From: Phoronis australis
Taxonomy: Eukaryota; Phoronida; Phoronidae
Assembly (NCBI GenBank): GCA_002633005.1
Contig: NMRA01000213.1
Location: 488,996 to 552,995 of the forward strand
Reading direction: 5' to 3'
Length of the DNA: 64,000 nt
Of this stretch, positions 35,108 to 46,764 are shown one piece after another; within the stretch, counting starts at the first letter, position 1; each line of letters opens with the position of its first letter. The notes below the pieces were generated by a model, which was not told where the DNA came from, made no database searches, and saw only the letters and a list, made by a program, of their open reading frames with translations. The translations under genes and the position numbers were made by a program.

Positions 35108-37839
35108 GACTATGTAGCTGTGCTGTCTCAAAGGTCATTTCAGTGCTTACACGCGGGGAAGCCTTGCTGACTGTTATTTGTAGACAATTTTAAGCTTGAA
35201 TATGACACCTTCAAAGACCATTTAGTAGATTTTAACTTCAATTTTTGCTACATGTACGAAAGCTGAAAGCAAGTTACAAATGCTAAGTTTAGAATAAAAC
35301 TAATAACAGAAAATAACTGAATTACTTTGCATTGCGCAAGCGTGACTTTACAAAAGTTGCGTCATGTGTTTTATACACGTCGAGTTTTTCGGCAAAAAAT
35401 ATCGATTTTGCAGTTCATGAGGAAAAACAAATCTTACACTCCTCTCAGGTTGATGACATGAGCAAAACCTCTTGGAAATTTCGTCCAAATCTCTCGGCAA
35501 GGTTTTGGTCATGTCATAAACCTGAAACTCGTGTAGGATTTTTTATTTCTGAGAAGGTTGGTCAAACACGTCCATATCTGGATAGCATATTATTTTCAAT
35601 CAAAATTACTTTTATTTACTCATGGTGAGCGCTGTTATACAACAAGGAAATTTGAACCTATTCTTGCCACGGTTAAAAATGGAATGAAGTCGCCTTTTAC
35701 TAAAAGGATTAATTGTTTATTTACATTTTCCTTTCTCACATTAGAGTTGCTTTATAGGCTTGTAAAGAAGTGACACTTGTTCGTTGCTTGAGACTGACAT
35801 ACCGACTCAAGCCAGGTTATTGGGCCCGAACTTAAATTTTCTATCCAAGACCGCATATCACTCTAACAGACAAATTTTACAATGGAGATAAACAATATTT
35901 AATAGACATAAAAGAGCTTAAAATACTAGCAATTCTGTAGACCAACATGGTGTACAAAATTAGCTAGATACATGTACATGCATATTAGTAATAATCCAAG
36001 GGGCACCCATTGATACATTTTTGACTTTCGTCAATCAACCTACCATGCAATTTCAAGCTTCTTTGTCACCACAGACCGTTTAGTCAATTCAACCTCATGT
36101 TTTGGACTCACAGACACTCTCTGGGATGGCAGTGTCATAGGTTTACGCGTCGTAAGGTAAACTTATGGTGCACTGCTAGGACGTTATTGCCGACGACTGA
36201 AAATAAATAAAAAACTCATTTAACACACACTGCACACAATACAACTGAGTCAGGATTTTTTTAGTAGTTTGTAGTTGAAAATAAATTCTTGACCATTAGG
36301 AAGCCGGCCCTTTCAGTGATGTTGACTGGACTATGTTTCTTTACGTACATCAACCGATGTCGCCGTCCCCTTTTTATATATCAAAAGTTGAGCTAAGCTC
36401 AGGACTATTGTGTGGTGCAGAACAATAACAGTATTAGCGTTGTATGCAAGACAATAAAATATTGGCTGAAATAAAGTGAAATGGTAAGGACAAAGAGAAA
36501 CTGACAATTTTTAACGGGTTTGGATTCTGAATTGATATCGCCGTGAAGAGTTAGTGTACAGTAGCATGCTTCTTAGCCAAAAAGGTGCGATGTTATTTTT
36601 GACGAGTTTTGAGTCGTTGCTTTTTTACATTAAAGTAGTCGCTCATGGTGGTAGATAATTGGCGTTTGCCTCGTGACATCTGACAAATGAACGAGTCTGC
36701 CCTTAACAAAAGAACAATTGCTTTAAGAACTCTTTGCTTATTGACCAAAATCCCAGGTCTATTCTTAGAACGCAGGTCTTACTCACGGGTTCCAGCTTAC
36801 ATAATTTTTTTCGGACTAAGAAATAAATAATTTCCAAGTGAGAGTTATACTATGTTGTCAGAGGTTCCTTGGTGTCTTGGGTGTTAGCGTTCTTTCAGTA
36901 ACCGATTGTGTCAGGGGATTTTCAAAATAATGCGATTCACACGATATGCACCCATTTTTGTCGATTGTCGAGGGATGTGTACTAAATCGGCTCACAAGTG
37001 CTTGAATTCATGCATAAATAGTGTTCATTACCGACCTCCTGACGTAGCCGTGCATATCAAAAACCAGTAGTAAATAATAGTTTTTTTTCACTCTAGCACA
37101 CCAGTTTTCCTCCTCAAGTATATCTTTGCTATACAAAGAATCGTGACGTTGGTTTGACAATCTATTACTACCCATTTTGGTTAGCAATTTAACAGGCTTA
37201 CACATGAATGATACCACTACTTACATGTATTCATGCCGCCCACATTCACCTCGAACATTTGTTTTTTTACTACCAGTAAGCAAGAGCTACTTATAAAATT
37301 TATTTTGTACATTTTCTATTTCCTTCCTATAGCATGTTCCCCATAATTTAGCATCATAAAAAGTACATGTATTAGGGATATCACAGAATCAAAGCGTTCG
37401 AAGGCTATTTTGACATTATGACTTGAGCTGAAATGTATATCACATAGATAGTGCTTAATAACACCGGGGCTGTATGTGTTTGCTGGGCTATAGTGTCATA
37501 GCATCTTGACCGATTCAGTCTACATGAGAATACACCTTCCAATTTCCGCAATACGTCCCCCGCCTCTCATTTTAAACATTGCGATGAGAATACTGTGACA
37601 ATTAAGTGTCAGTGTTCATAACAAGGACCACGATGAGGCACAACCCACCCCCAATGGATGATCGATATTTGCAAAACAGACTTTGCAATTATTGGTAAAT
37701 TTCACAGTAAACTTGGAAAACTCGGATTCACGATAGCCATGATGGCATGGGCACAGTGTAGGCATTTCGCGGTAGTAAACACTGTATGGCTGTAGTGCTC
37801 GTGCGTAGAGTGTCTATACTAACATATAATCAGTATCAA

Positions 37840-38040
37840 GACCCGCTATGAGGGCCTGACATCAATGGTTCTTGAAAGGGAGCAATTCGCTCGTTATCAC
37901 TAAAATTTTCAATGCACTTACATGGAACGAATTCTTCATTGCAACGTAACTTTTGCGTTTGGTCGAAACACAATCCTTCGAAATGCGCCGAAGAAAAAGT
38001 AGCTGACAACAGAATCTGACACTGACGTCCCATACCCTTT
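37840..38040. repeat. Dispersed repeat, copy 2
   Basis: Same family as about 1990-2170 (shared TTGGTCGAAACAC and flanking words in order). It ends just before the large inverted-repeat element at 38158. Confidence 0.45.
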
Positions 38041-38157
38041 GACGTCATTCAAAGCGACGTCATTTCTGCTCAGCTTCTACGCCCTTAGGAAACTGTAACT
38101 CAGCGACGCACCTGTCAAGTTCCAGTTACTACTAGTCCGTGAGCCAGGGGGCTGAAG

Positions 38158-41100
38158 CTGGATTTGCCAGATAAAGTTCTTTTCTTTGCTGTTTCAAGTA
38201 GCCTAAGTTTAAGTTACCATAATTAAGGGATTGACCTTCGCAACCCTCAAGAATTTTTTTAAAATATGCAAATTAAGGTCGCCATTATGCAAAATTCTAC
38301 TTTTGCTTACAATTTCCTTAAAAAAGCACTGCAGCCAGATAATTTTGACGTTTTACCCATGTTTTCATGGTAACAGTATTATAGTGCAAGTTATTTGGTG
38401 AATGATGAATACATTGTTAATTTGCATAATTTATGCAACTTAAGGACGCCATTATTCAAAATTCTTCTTGTGCTTATAGGTACTCTACCACGCACCACAG
38501 ATGAACTATCATGATACATGTATTTGCATTCTTTTGGTTAGTTACATGTAGTTTAATGAAATCGGTTTGCATGTTGTTACATGATAAATTTGCATAATTA
38601 ATGTAAATTTTCATAACGAATGCACATTAAGGACGCCATTATTCAAAATTCTACTTGATGCTTATAGCTGCGGTACCAAGCACCACAGGTAAACTCTCAT
38701 GATATTTGTACCTATGTTCCTATGGTCAATTAGGTTAATGAAATCAGTTTGCAAGATGCATGATGAAATAACATAATTTATGCAAATCAAGGGGGCCATT
38801 ATTAATTTTTTTCTGCTCGTAACTTTCTTAATGGGGGCACTATATGTAGATTATTTGGTATTTTTACTGATGAGTTTAATGTAATCTGTCATTATATCAT
38901 AAATAAAAATAATCTGTAATTTATTACACAACATTAAAAATTCTAGTTTTTCTGATACTCAGCATATATGTAATAGATGACAAAATTGTTTAATTACATG
39001 TACATAAACCCATGAAAATAACATATCGGTTGGAGACCAGTCACCAGACATTTCAAATGCTAATTCAACACTCAGAACGTGAGCACACTACATTATAACG
39101 TGCCCAAAATATTGTGCGGGGTATAGGAAATTGACACTTCGATTTTATCTACTTGAATTTCCTGGAATCTGACCTTAGCAGCTATACCTAATCATCACCG
39201 GTATGCAATATAGGAGCGAGATGAACACCATGCAGGATTATAGATGGTGAGAGTGATTTGTTTATGGCAACTTTCTTCCATCCATATTCCTCTGGATTTA
39301 ATGCTGGTAACATTCCACCACATGACTGTCTGGTAATGGGCTCTGTTTACGTTTACATTCTCTGTGAAGGCCTCTGTTGTCGGCGAAAGTTTGGGAGAGG
39401 ACATAGATTTCTTGCCATTTCTCTTCCCCATAACAGTAGTCTCGCTCCTGACATCTTCCTGATTCTCTTTATTCCAGAACAGGCAAACATACATTTAGCG
39501 GTCTGTTTCATGACATCAGAAAAATGTGCATTAAAAGTGCCGATGTCAGACAGGTCATGTCCCGCCTTCAGTAATTAAACGATGGATCCCTTTCCAACTC
39601 CATCGTAGCATACCCCTACAGCGCATGGGCAGGGAGGAGACCTTCACAATATCGCTACATGCTTCCACTGTTAACTTTATGTCTACGACTGTTCTAAGCT
39701 CACTAGATGATTTCATGGTTGTGGTATTTGAAGGTATTCCTTGTCTTAATCCACGAAGGACAAATACATGTTTGTCATCCAAAATAACCTAAAATTTGTT
39801 AAGTTCATATTATGCACATTTCGCGTCTTGTTGCACAATAATGGAACTAGCTTCTTCGTGGGATGTCTCCAATGTCTTTAAGGGACAATGATCTTCATCA
39901 GTGATTACCTATTTGTGTTCCTAATGTACTGCTAGCCTTTCTCGAAGTCAGTTAACATTGCCTGTCCCATGCCTAATGTTTAATGTACGTTAAATGTTGG
40001 GCTAGCAATCCTGTCACTGCTAATGTTCACCACTGCGTCTTTGGGATGGACATTGGGATCCAATAGATCGATTTTGGTTATTAACTTTTGGCATAATCGT
40101 GTAATATGCTGGGCATGTGCATCAAGACATGCCTTACTTTCTTCCCTGTGATAGGCTTTAGCACAAGATCTAATGTTACCGCTGTTCGTCTCTCCAAGAT
40201 CTGTTCCAATCTTGCAGAACAAACGGCACGTTGTGCCAAAGCTTAAGAGTCTCTTCTGAGAGGGCAATTCCCTACTATTCCATCACTACTGTACATTGTA
40301 GTCGTACCTCATGAATGTGATCGCTCTGAGCCCCATTCCAGCATTCACCCAAGTCATTAAACTAATATACGTTTCTCTATGGCGTGTGGGAGCACAGAGC
40401 AATAGGCAATTTTATACTTTTTTCGGAATTTAAGGTCTCAAACTGCAGAACACACACTACACAAAATATGTTCTTACTTCATCATCAAAAAGGAGATTCT
40501 GAAATTTACCACGCTACAACCTGCAATCAGATTTCATTAAATTCATTGATCACTGAAACATGGGTAAAATTATTTATAACTAACCTCTGGTGTCTGTTGC
40601 AGCAGTTATAAGCACAAGTAGAATTTTGAATATGGCAGCTGTAACTTGCGTAAAGTATCAATTATGCAAATTCATGATGACAATAAAAACATGAGACTAT
40701 TTCGAAAATAATCTACATGTAATGCCCCTAAGGAGCAGAAACAGTATTTTGAAAACCGGTGTCCTTTATTTGTATAAATTATGGAAATTCATCATGCAAC
40801 AACTTGCAAAATGATTTCACAGAAACATTATCAAAGACGTTAAAATAGTTTACTTGGGGAGCCTGATACTTCAGCAAAAAAAGAAATTTGAATAATGGCG
40901 GCATTAATTTGTATATATTATGCAAATTCACGATGTATCCACCAGTAAACGAGGTCCATTAAATTCATTGACCACGGAAGCATACATGTAGGTGAAAACA
41001 TTAAAAGTAACCTGCCTGAAGTGCTTTGTAAGGGCGTTTTAAGCAAAATATAATTTTGAATAATGGCGGTCTTAATTTGCGTTAGTTATGCAGATTTATC

Positions 41101-41669
41101 ATGCAACAACATGCAACTTGATTTCATTAAACTAATTGACCATACAAACATAGGTGCAAATATCATGATAATTCACCTGTGATGATTGGTACCATAGCTA
41201 TTAGTACAAGTAAATTTTTGGATAATGGCGGTCGTAATTTGTTTAAATTATGCAAATTGAAGATGAATCCACCCAAAAACTTTGACTATTAAATTGGTTG
41301 ACCATGGAAACATGGGTGAAAGCATCAAAATAACCTGCCTGCAGCTCTTGGTAAGGAAACTATAAGCAAAAATTTTTTTGCATAATGACGGCCTTAATTT
41401 GCATAAATTATGCAAAGTGACAATGTATTCACCAAAAAAACTTTCACCGTTAATTTTTTTTTACCATAAAACATGGGGAACAGCGTCAAAATTATGCAGT
41501 GCTTGGTAAAGAAATTATTAGCAAAAATAGAAATTTGCATAATGACGACCTTAATTTGCATATATTGAAAAATACGTTAGGGTTGCGAACGGTCATCCCC
41601 CTAAATCATGATTAACAATGCATAGGCTATATAAACCGGTAAGGAAAAAACTTTATCCGGCAAATCCAG
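38158..41669. mobile_element. 3.5-kb unclassified DNA element with inverted arrays of ~160-bp units
   Basis: The outer ends are CTGGATTTGCCAGATAAAG (38158) and its near-perfect inverse ending at 41669, followed inward by an inverted pair around GGTTGCGA/TCGCAACC. Each end is then an array of units carrying a TAAGG(A/T)CGCCATTATTCA-like core: at 38274, 38441, 38628 and 38788 on the left, and inverted at about 40627, 40891, 41059, 41221, 41381 and 41539 on the right (spacing mostly 158-187). The centre (39195-40267) has broken minus-strand coding remnants, listed separately. The structure is a terminal-inverted-repeat DNA transposon; no named superfamily could be assigned. Confidence 0.7.
39195..40267 (-). 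pseudogene. Broken protein gene of the 38158-41669 element
   Basis: Minus-strand pieces in order: 40267-39980 (LITKIDLLDPNVHPKDAVV, NISSDRIASPTFNVH), 39782-39555 (DDKHVFVLRG, ELRTVVDIKLTVE) and 39494-39195, where a frameshift separates NRAHYQTVMWWN from ALNPEEYGWKK and HLAPILHTGDD before TAG. From memory, these resemble a large, poorly characterised invertebrate protein family that has a DDTDVFxLL-type acidic stretch, as in PIN-like nuclease domains, and an ALNP..YGW C-terminal region. The assignment is inference. Stops and frameshifts make it inactive. Confidence 0.45.
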
Positions 41670-42887
41670 GTTAAGTAAAAGCAGCATTTGACTCCCGGAC
41701 TATGGAGTCCCCAGAAAATCACCTTTTTATGTTTGAAAAAGGCAGCTAACCACGGCTCTTTTTGCAACCTCTGAATACTGCCATCACAAAAACAATGACG
41801 AATACTGTAATCCACTCATGACGTAGCCCAAAAACAATTGTTTATATATTTGTTTGTAATAGCTTAACGAAAGGCTGTTAAATCTCACAGTATTTGTTAA
41901 TATCTTTATTCAGAGTCTTATACGCGATAGTAAATCAAAAGCTCAAATAGCTTTACATCACAAGAATTTACTTACTGACTGACTTCTAGATTAACCAAGG
42001 TACAGGCGAGGTTCAGGTAACTCGGCCAAGTTTATGTGCAACGTTACGCCTAAGATGTTCGAACTTTCTTTCGGTGCGCGATAATCATCCATAATGTAGT
42101 ACCAGGACCACCTCGACCTGTTGCAATAGATAGTCTTTGCGCTTTTACACATTTCATTACCATATTACGTCGTTGAATGACTTTCCCATAAGACTTGCCT
42201 TCATCGAATCTGCTCCGGTTCACGTCTGGTGGTTCAAAACAGAAAGTAACGTAAGAACATGATCTGAAATAGCGGACCTTGAGCGCGCTATCGTTGTCAC
42301 GGAAATAAATCCACGAGCGGCTACCAAAGTTCCCGTTCTACTAAACTTAGGGAAAGAGTACGTTAATGTGAATGGATATAATTTCACATTTTTAATTTTT
42401 GCTTTCTGGTGTATAGTCGTGTACAATACGCTACATGCACATGTAACGTTGAGAAACTCTTTTAGTTTACAGTGTGACTTATTAAACTGTATTTATTGTT
42501 GTAATTACACATCCGTCGGTTCCTCGCACATTCCCCAGAATCCACCATTCACTGAAGAGAAGAAGAGACGATTACACACTGCCAGAAACGATATTTATAA
42601 CGGTGGTAGGTCTTTGATTTGATTTGATTTGGTCGCGTTTTTTCTGTTTTTTGGTTTCAAACTTTTCGAATCTACTCTCTTAATTGCAAAAAAAAACAGG
42701 GAAAGGCCAACCGAACTCACGGACGTACTCAATGGTCATGCAAGTCAGCGCTTGTTCTATGTTCAGATCCAGTCGAACTTTTGTAGGCTGGGTCGAGGGG
42801 GTCTTGGGATATGAGAGTTGAGGTGTTTTTAGAACAATCCCTTTGAAATTGCGAAATCACTCCTTGAGTTGCGTTAAATATTTACAG

Positions 42888-43109
42888 GTTCAACGCTTTC
42901 AGTTCAGCAGCCAATCGACGGGAGCTGGGGTGAGTTTGGAGCTTGGACATCTTGTTTACTGAGTGAAAATCGTACGCGAACCAAATTGTGCAATAATCCA
43001 GCTCCAAGTGGTGGCGGAGTAGATTGCCAGGAAGATAGCACTAGTACGGAGACCCAGGCTTGTCCAGCTCAGGCAACGTTGAGGATGAGCTTTTACGACA
43101 AAGTTTCTG
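42888..43109 (+). CDS. TSP1 exon
   Basis: 222 bp, acceptor ATTTACAG, donor TCTG|GTAAGA. Reads DGSWGEFGAWTSCLLSENRT, RTKLCNNPAPSGGG, VDCQED and TQACPAQ. It lacks the second Cys of CSxxC, like the exon at 13715. A 15-residue tail (ATLRMSFYDKVSG) follows the TSP1 fold. Confidence 0.8.
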
Positions 43110-44599
43110 GTAAGAACACATGCGCGTACAGAGCCTAAAAAATGGAAAGCTCGAATTTTTGAGAATGTGGACCTTTTACTAAGATTTACAAGGTACGATC
43201 AAGGCTATGAATTGTTGAATTGGTGGTTCCTGCTCTTTGATAGAAGTTTTCTACTTTTTGTTTTTTTGAGGCGGAACTTTTTGCACACTTTGCCAAATAG
43301 GGGCCCCCGAGCCCACCCTAGGTGAGCGCATGGAACATGTTAAACTATTTATCATATACTAAAATAACACACGTGAGTATAAGGTGTGTGTTCCCAAGCA
43401 TTCATTACGGGATTTCAAGAAGCTGCATCCGTCCACTAGTAGGCCCACTTTGTCAAAGTAGATATACGCATGAACATTTTGAGACATCCATTATGAGAAT
43501 AGAAGCAAATTCTAATACTATAGGGCTATAACGTTCTAATGCGTAATTATTGCTGTTTCTGAGATTCCATACGTCCCTGTACGTCTTTCTGTTTCCACAC
43601 TACATGTACATGTATCTGGACTATGAATAAACCGATTAAAATATTTAAACGCCCAACTGAATCACAGTTATGAAAGTTACACGTGACTGATAACAGTGGA
43701 TATTTTGCTGAAGCCTATAGACTTTTTATGCATTTCAGTGAATATATTTTACATGACCCAGACAGCTACAAAATGTTTTTATTGTTTTCTTCAAGCAATC
43801 GATTTAGGCTGCTATGCTGACAGGAAGTCGCGTGATATCCCAACCTTCCTTAAGGTATCTGCACTAACACCATCAAAGTGCCGCAGTGCGTGTCAGGCTG
43901 CTGGCTTCAAGTACGCAGCACTTCAAAATGGCAATGAATGCTACTGTGGGAACTCTTTCGGTAGCTATGGAAAAGCTCCCGATTCCCAGTGTAGTGATGT
44001 TTGCGTAGGTGACTTAACGAAAAGGTGTGGTGGGCCGTGGAGAAACTGGGTGATGCATGCTTGGAAATATGCAGGTAGATGTATAGTCTTTGTCCTGCTA
44101 ATGGTTGAAATGATACCAAGGCAAAATGTTCTAAAGTGTAAATATTGACGCTTGTGAGATTGTAGACGGTCCTGTCTGTTTCCAGGTGACGCTCAATAAA
44201 CATAGTGAAATAGAAAAATATACCGAGCACATCATGGTTACGTGAGTTAAGAATGCGTACTAATACCGAATGTAGATGATCCAGACATTTTCAAATCAAT
44301 TTTATTGTTCTATTTTAGATATCGAATATGGCTGCTATGAGAACATATGGCCGTATGATCAACCTACGTCCCTTGACATACCTGCACTCACGCCATTAAA
44401 GTGTCGGAGCGCGTGTCAGGCTGCCGGGTTCAAGTACGCAGCAGTTCAAAGTGGCATCAGGTGTTTGTGTGGGAACTCTTTCGGTCGCAATTACAAAGTA
44501 CACGATTCTGAGTGTAGTAGTGCTTGTGCGGGTGACGACTCGCAGAAGTGTGGTGGGCCAGGGATAAACTGGGTGATGCAAGCTTCGTCAGGTACGTAA
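42888..44599 (+). CDS. TSP1 - WSC - WSC exons (gene C, or 3' end of gene B)
   Basis: Three exons, 42888-43109 (TSP1), 43796-44074 (WSC) and 44319-44599 (WSC), join phase 1 throughout. The last exon has an in-frame TAA (44597-44599) eight bases past a possible GTACGT donor at 44592, so it may be terminal; AATAAA at 44689 and 44791 supports this. With the signal-peptide exon at 19089-19140 the product would be 277 residues; joined to gene B it would complete apple-CTL-F5/8C-TSP1x5-WSC2. WSC domains bind carbohydrate in yeast stress sensors and occur in animal surface proteins. I cannot decide between the two models from sequence alone. Confidence 0.7.
43796..44074 (+). CDS. WSC domain exon 1
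   Basis: 279 bp, acceptor CTTCAAG, donor GCAG|GTAGAT. Reads DLGCYADRKSRD, LTPSKCRSACQAAGFKYAA, NECYCGNSFG, SQCSDVCVGD and KRCGGPW. All eight WSC cysteines are in place. Confidence 0.88.
44319..44599 (+). CDS. WSC domain exon 2 (probably terminal)
   Basis: Acceptor TATTTTAG, phase 1. Reads IEYGCYENIW, LTPLKCRSACQAAGFKYAAV, RCLCGNSFG, SECSSACAGD and KCGGPGINW. It is a clear tandem duplicate of the preceding exon. Read-through gives SSGT then TAA; alternatively the exon ends at 44591 with donor GTACGT. Confidence 0.85.
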
Positions 44600-44688
44600 A
44601 TTTATTTGACGAAAGTATTCTTTGTGTTCCCCTGTGTTCGAAGCTTTCAATGGTCGGGTACTCTTAACCGAACCAGTTAATAAATTTA

Positions 44689-44694
44689 CATGTA
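44689..44694 (+). terminator. Candidate polyadenylation signal AATAAA
   Basis: AATAAA 90 bases after the WSC2 stop; a second AATAAA follows at 44791-44796 with a nearby GT-rich stretch. Either could end the transcript. Confidence 0.4.
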
Positions 44695-45096
44695 CATTTG
44701 TCTTATTTCTAAACTAATACGACATTATTTAGTTCCCTCGGTAGTAAAAAGTTGCGTTCCTTGTGGCGAGATTGCTCTTTTGCTATCCTGAATAAAAGTC
44801 TCGTGCCGGCACGTGCATCAAGGTTTTATTTGCTCTAATTGTAAATGATATTTAAACACGGTGGCAGTTGTGGTGCAGATTATCCTGTTTTAAGCTCTCC
44901 GCCGTACTACTGACTTAACTAAGTCGAATAATGCTCTCTGGAATCGCTAACCCTACGTCCCCTCCACTGCATCTATCTCTCAAGTCGAATCCAATTGGTG
45001 AATGAAACGTGTTTCGTTCATGTTAATGGCATAAAATTTCGGAGAGCTGTGTTTCTTAACACTAATAGCTTAAATGGTGTAAGATACTAAAATTAC

Positions 45097-45913
45097 TTGG
45101 ATGATAGCCCCAGTGAAGACAGCGCAGGCCTTCAAAATTTGTTTAACAAATTCGAAAAGCACATTGTCGACAATGTGAACATAACATATCAAAGATATCT
45201 GTTCAGTTCTCTAACACAGTGTCATGGGGAACCCTTTGATACATTTTATCAAGGCACGTTACTACGTATTGAAGCTCATTTACGCACAGCACGAGACCGT
45301 GGGGAATGACTGGCGAAATAAAGCAATTCGTTTTACGGTGTGATGCATGCCTGACCAACAACAGAGCTCAACACAAGGAAGCCACGCTTTCAAACGACAC
45401 ACTCTCTCGTCCCTGGGAAAACACTCCCAGTCAAACGGAAAAAAATCGAGTCAGACGTAAAGGCAACAAAGACTTTGACTGTCAACAGCGCAAAATAGCC
45501 AACAACAAGTAGTGGATAGCAGCCAAGCTCGACGGCTACTCGGTCGCCGGACACGCTCCCTGGAACCTGTCTCAGCCAGAGTTGGTAGCCCCACCGTCGC
45601 CAGGTGTCACACTTGTATAAGAACGACATTGACATTGTGGTAGACATCGCTTGTTAACAAGCTCAACGTTAAGATAAACGTGCTAAGGACCCTCTTACTT
45701 CCTGGATGGTTTCAACCAAATCAACTTGGCCAGCTTAGCAGAAAGGGGTGTGAGAAGCGAGTTGTGACAAAGCAACTGGTTGGCAGATCCTACGGAGAAC
45801 ATTTTCAAAGCGGGTGCTATAAACACAATCGAGTTCCCTTCCCGAGTCATGTGAACCTCCACCAACTACACTGGGTGATGCGCCTTCTGAAGTGCAACCC
45901 GGCGTCGCCGTAA
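45097..45913 (+). mobile_element. Ty3/Gypsy LTR retrotransposon remnant, internally deleted
   Basis: 45097-45306 encodes a Gag-like stretch (NVNITYQRYLFSSLTQ, EPFDTFYQGTLLRIE). It runs directly into 45306-45512, which resembles the zinc-binding part of Gypsy integrase (MTGEIKQFVLRCDACLTNNR, SRPWEN). About 45740-45880 resembles the C-terminal tail of the integrase region (RVVTKQLVGRSYGEHFQ then KHNRVPF). Protease, reverse transcriptase and RNase H are missing, so a large deletion joined Gag to integrase. No LTRs were identified. It is non-functional. Confidence 0.7.
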
Positions 45914-46457
45914 CTACCCCCACCGCGTTACTGTACCTACATGTAGTTATACACATTTTTATGTTTTGATTTTTCTTTTTCGAGAGGATGTTTCAACATT
46001 ATTTAGTCTCCTCGCTGGTCAATAAATGACGTTGCTAGTGTCAAATTTGCCTATTTCTCGTTCCGGCCAGTACGTTAATATTTTATTCTGCCTAATTGCA
46101 ACTCATCTTGAGTAATAAACATCGACACGGTTGGTTTTGACATGGATAACGCTCTCAAACTAGTAACCCTTGAGACACTGTATGCGCTATGAGGATTCTT
46201 GACTTGTCTTATATTTATGGCATCCATATTTTACAATACTCTGGTTGACAGTGTTTTCCCTGGATGCCTGTATTTCCCTATCCTGAAACATATTTTAGCG
46301 GTGCGAGTTAATTGAGTTTACTTAAAGTGTGTAATGAGTTTCTGGGGATTGCTAAAGTATAATTACCACAAAGCAATTAGTGGTAAACACTCCTAATATA
46401 CCAATAGCAAAATATTGGATAGTTGGCTGGAAACAAGTAAACTTTCCCACACTCTGT

Positions 46458-46764
46458 ATGCTGTTATTATATTACGGCTCGCTTTGCATTGTTTCAGTAT
46501 GTAGCGGCACGAACAGACTCCAACTAATTGCTGTAGACAATGTGACGTTCCGCCGACGTGGCATTGAAACGGTCAAAAGTGTAAACAGTGAACTACACTG
46601 CGCCGTCTTGTGCATGAATGACGCAAAGTGCAAGTCTGCGGATTACTCCAACGGGACATCTACATGCACCTTCTTAGATGTCACGTGGGATGACCAGATA
46701 TTGTCTCCCGACTCTCTGGCAAGGAATTCTCAGATGGCACATTTAGAATCTCGTTGTACTTTAG
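46458..46764 (+). CDS. Gene D exon 1: signal peptide and apple/PAN-like module
   Basis: Signal-like MLLLYYGSLCIVSV, then TNRLQLIAVDNVTF, ELHCAVLCMNDAKC, SADYSNGTSTC and ESRCTLG. Donor TTTAG|GTAAAT, phase 1. If the AG at 46497 is a real acceptor, the exon begins at 46498 and the hydrophobic stretch is intron sequence. Confidence 0.75.

Larger units (their letters stand above)
19141..42887. other. Transposon-rich region (intron of gene C or B)
   Basis: Apart from the elements listed separately, I see no coding sequence in 19885-22670, 22942-24100, 26350-27330, 28040-29340, 29830-30780, 30928-34927, 35108-37770 and 41670-42887. The DNA is AT-rich with many acatgtac words. It is an intron if the TSP1/WSC exons at 42888 belong with 14418-14930 or with 19089-19140. 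Confidence 0.45.
44600..46457. other. Intergenic region before gene D
   Basis: Holds AATAAA signals and a dead Gypsy fragment. The region 45914-46457 shows nothing recognisable except a pyrimidine-rich stretch before the gene D coding exon. Confidence 0.5.

Noticed and set aside
42368-42622. Hydrophobic open frame that looks like a signal peptide just before the TSP1 exon
   Set aside because: It has no ATG in frame before the hydrophobic part (it opens with GTG) and no donor in the needed phase.
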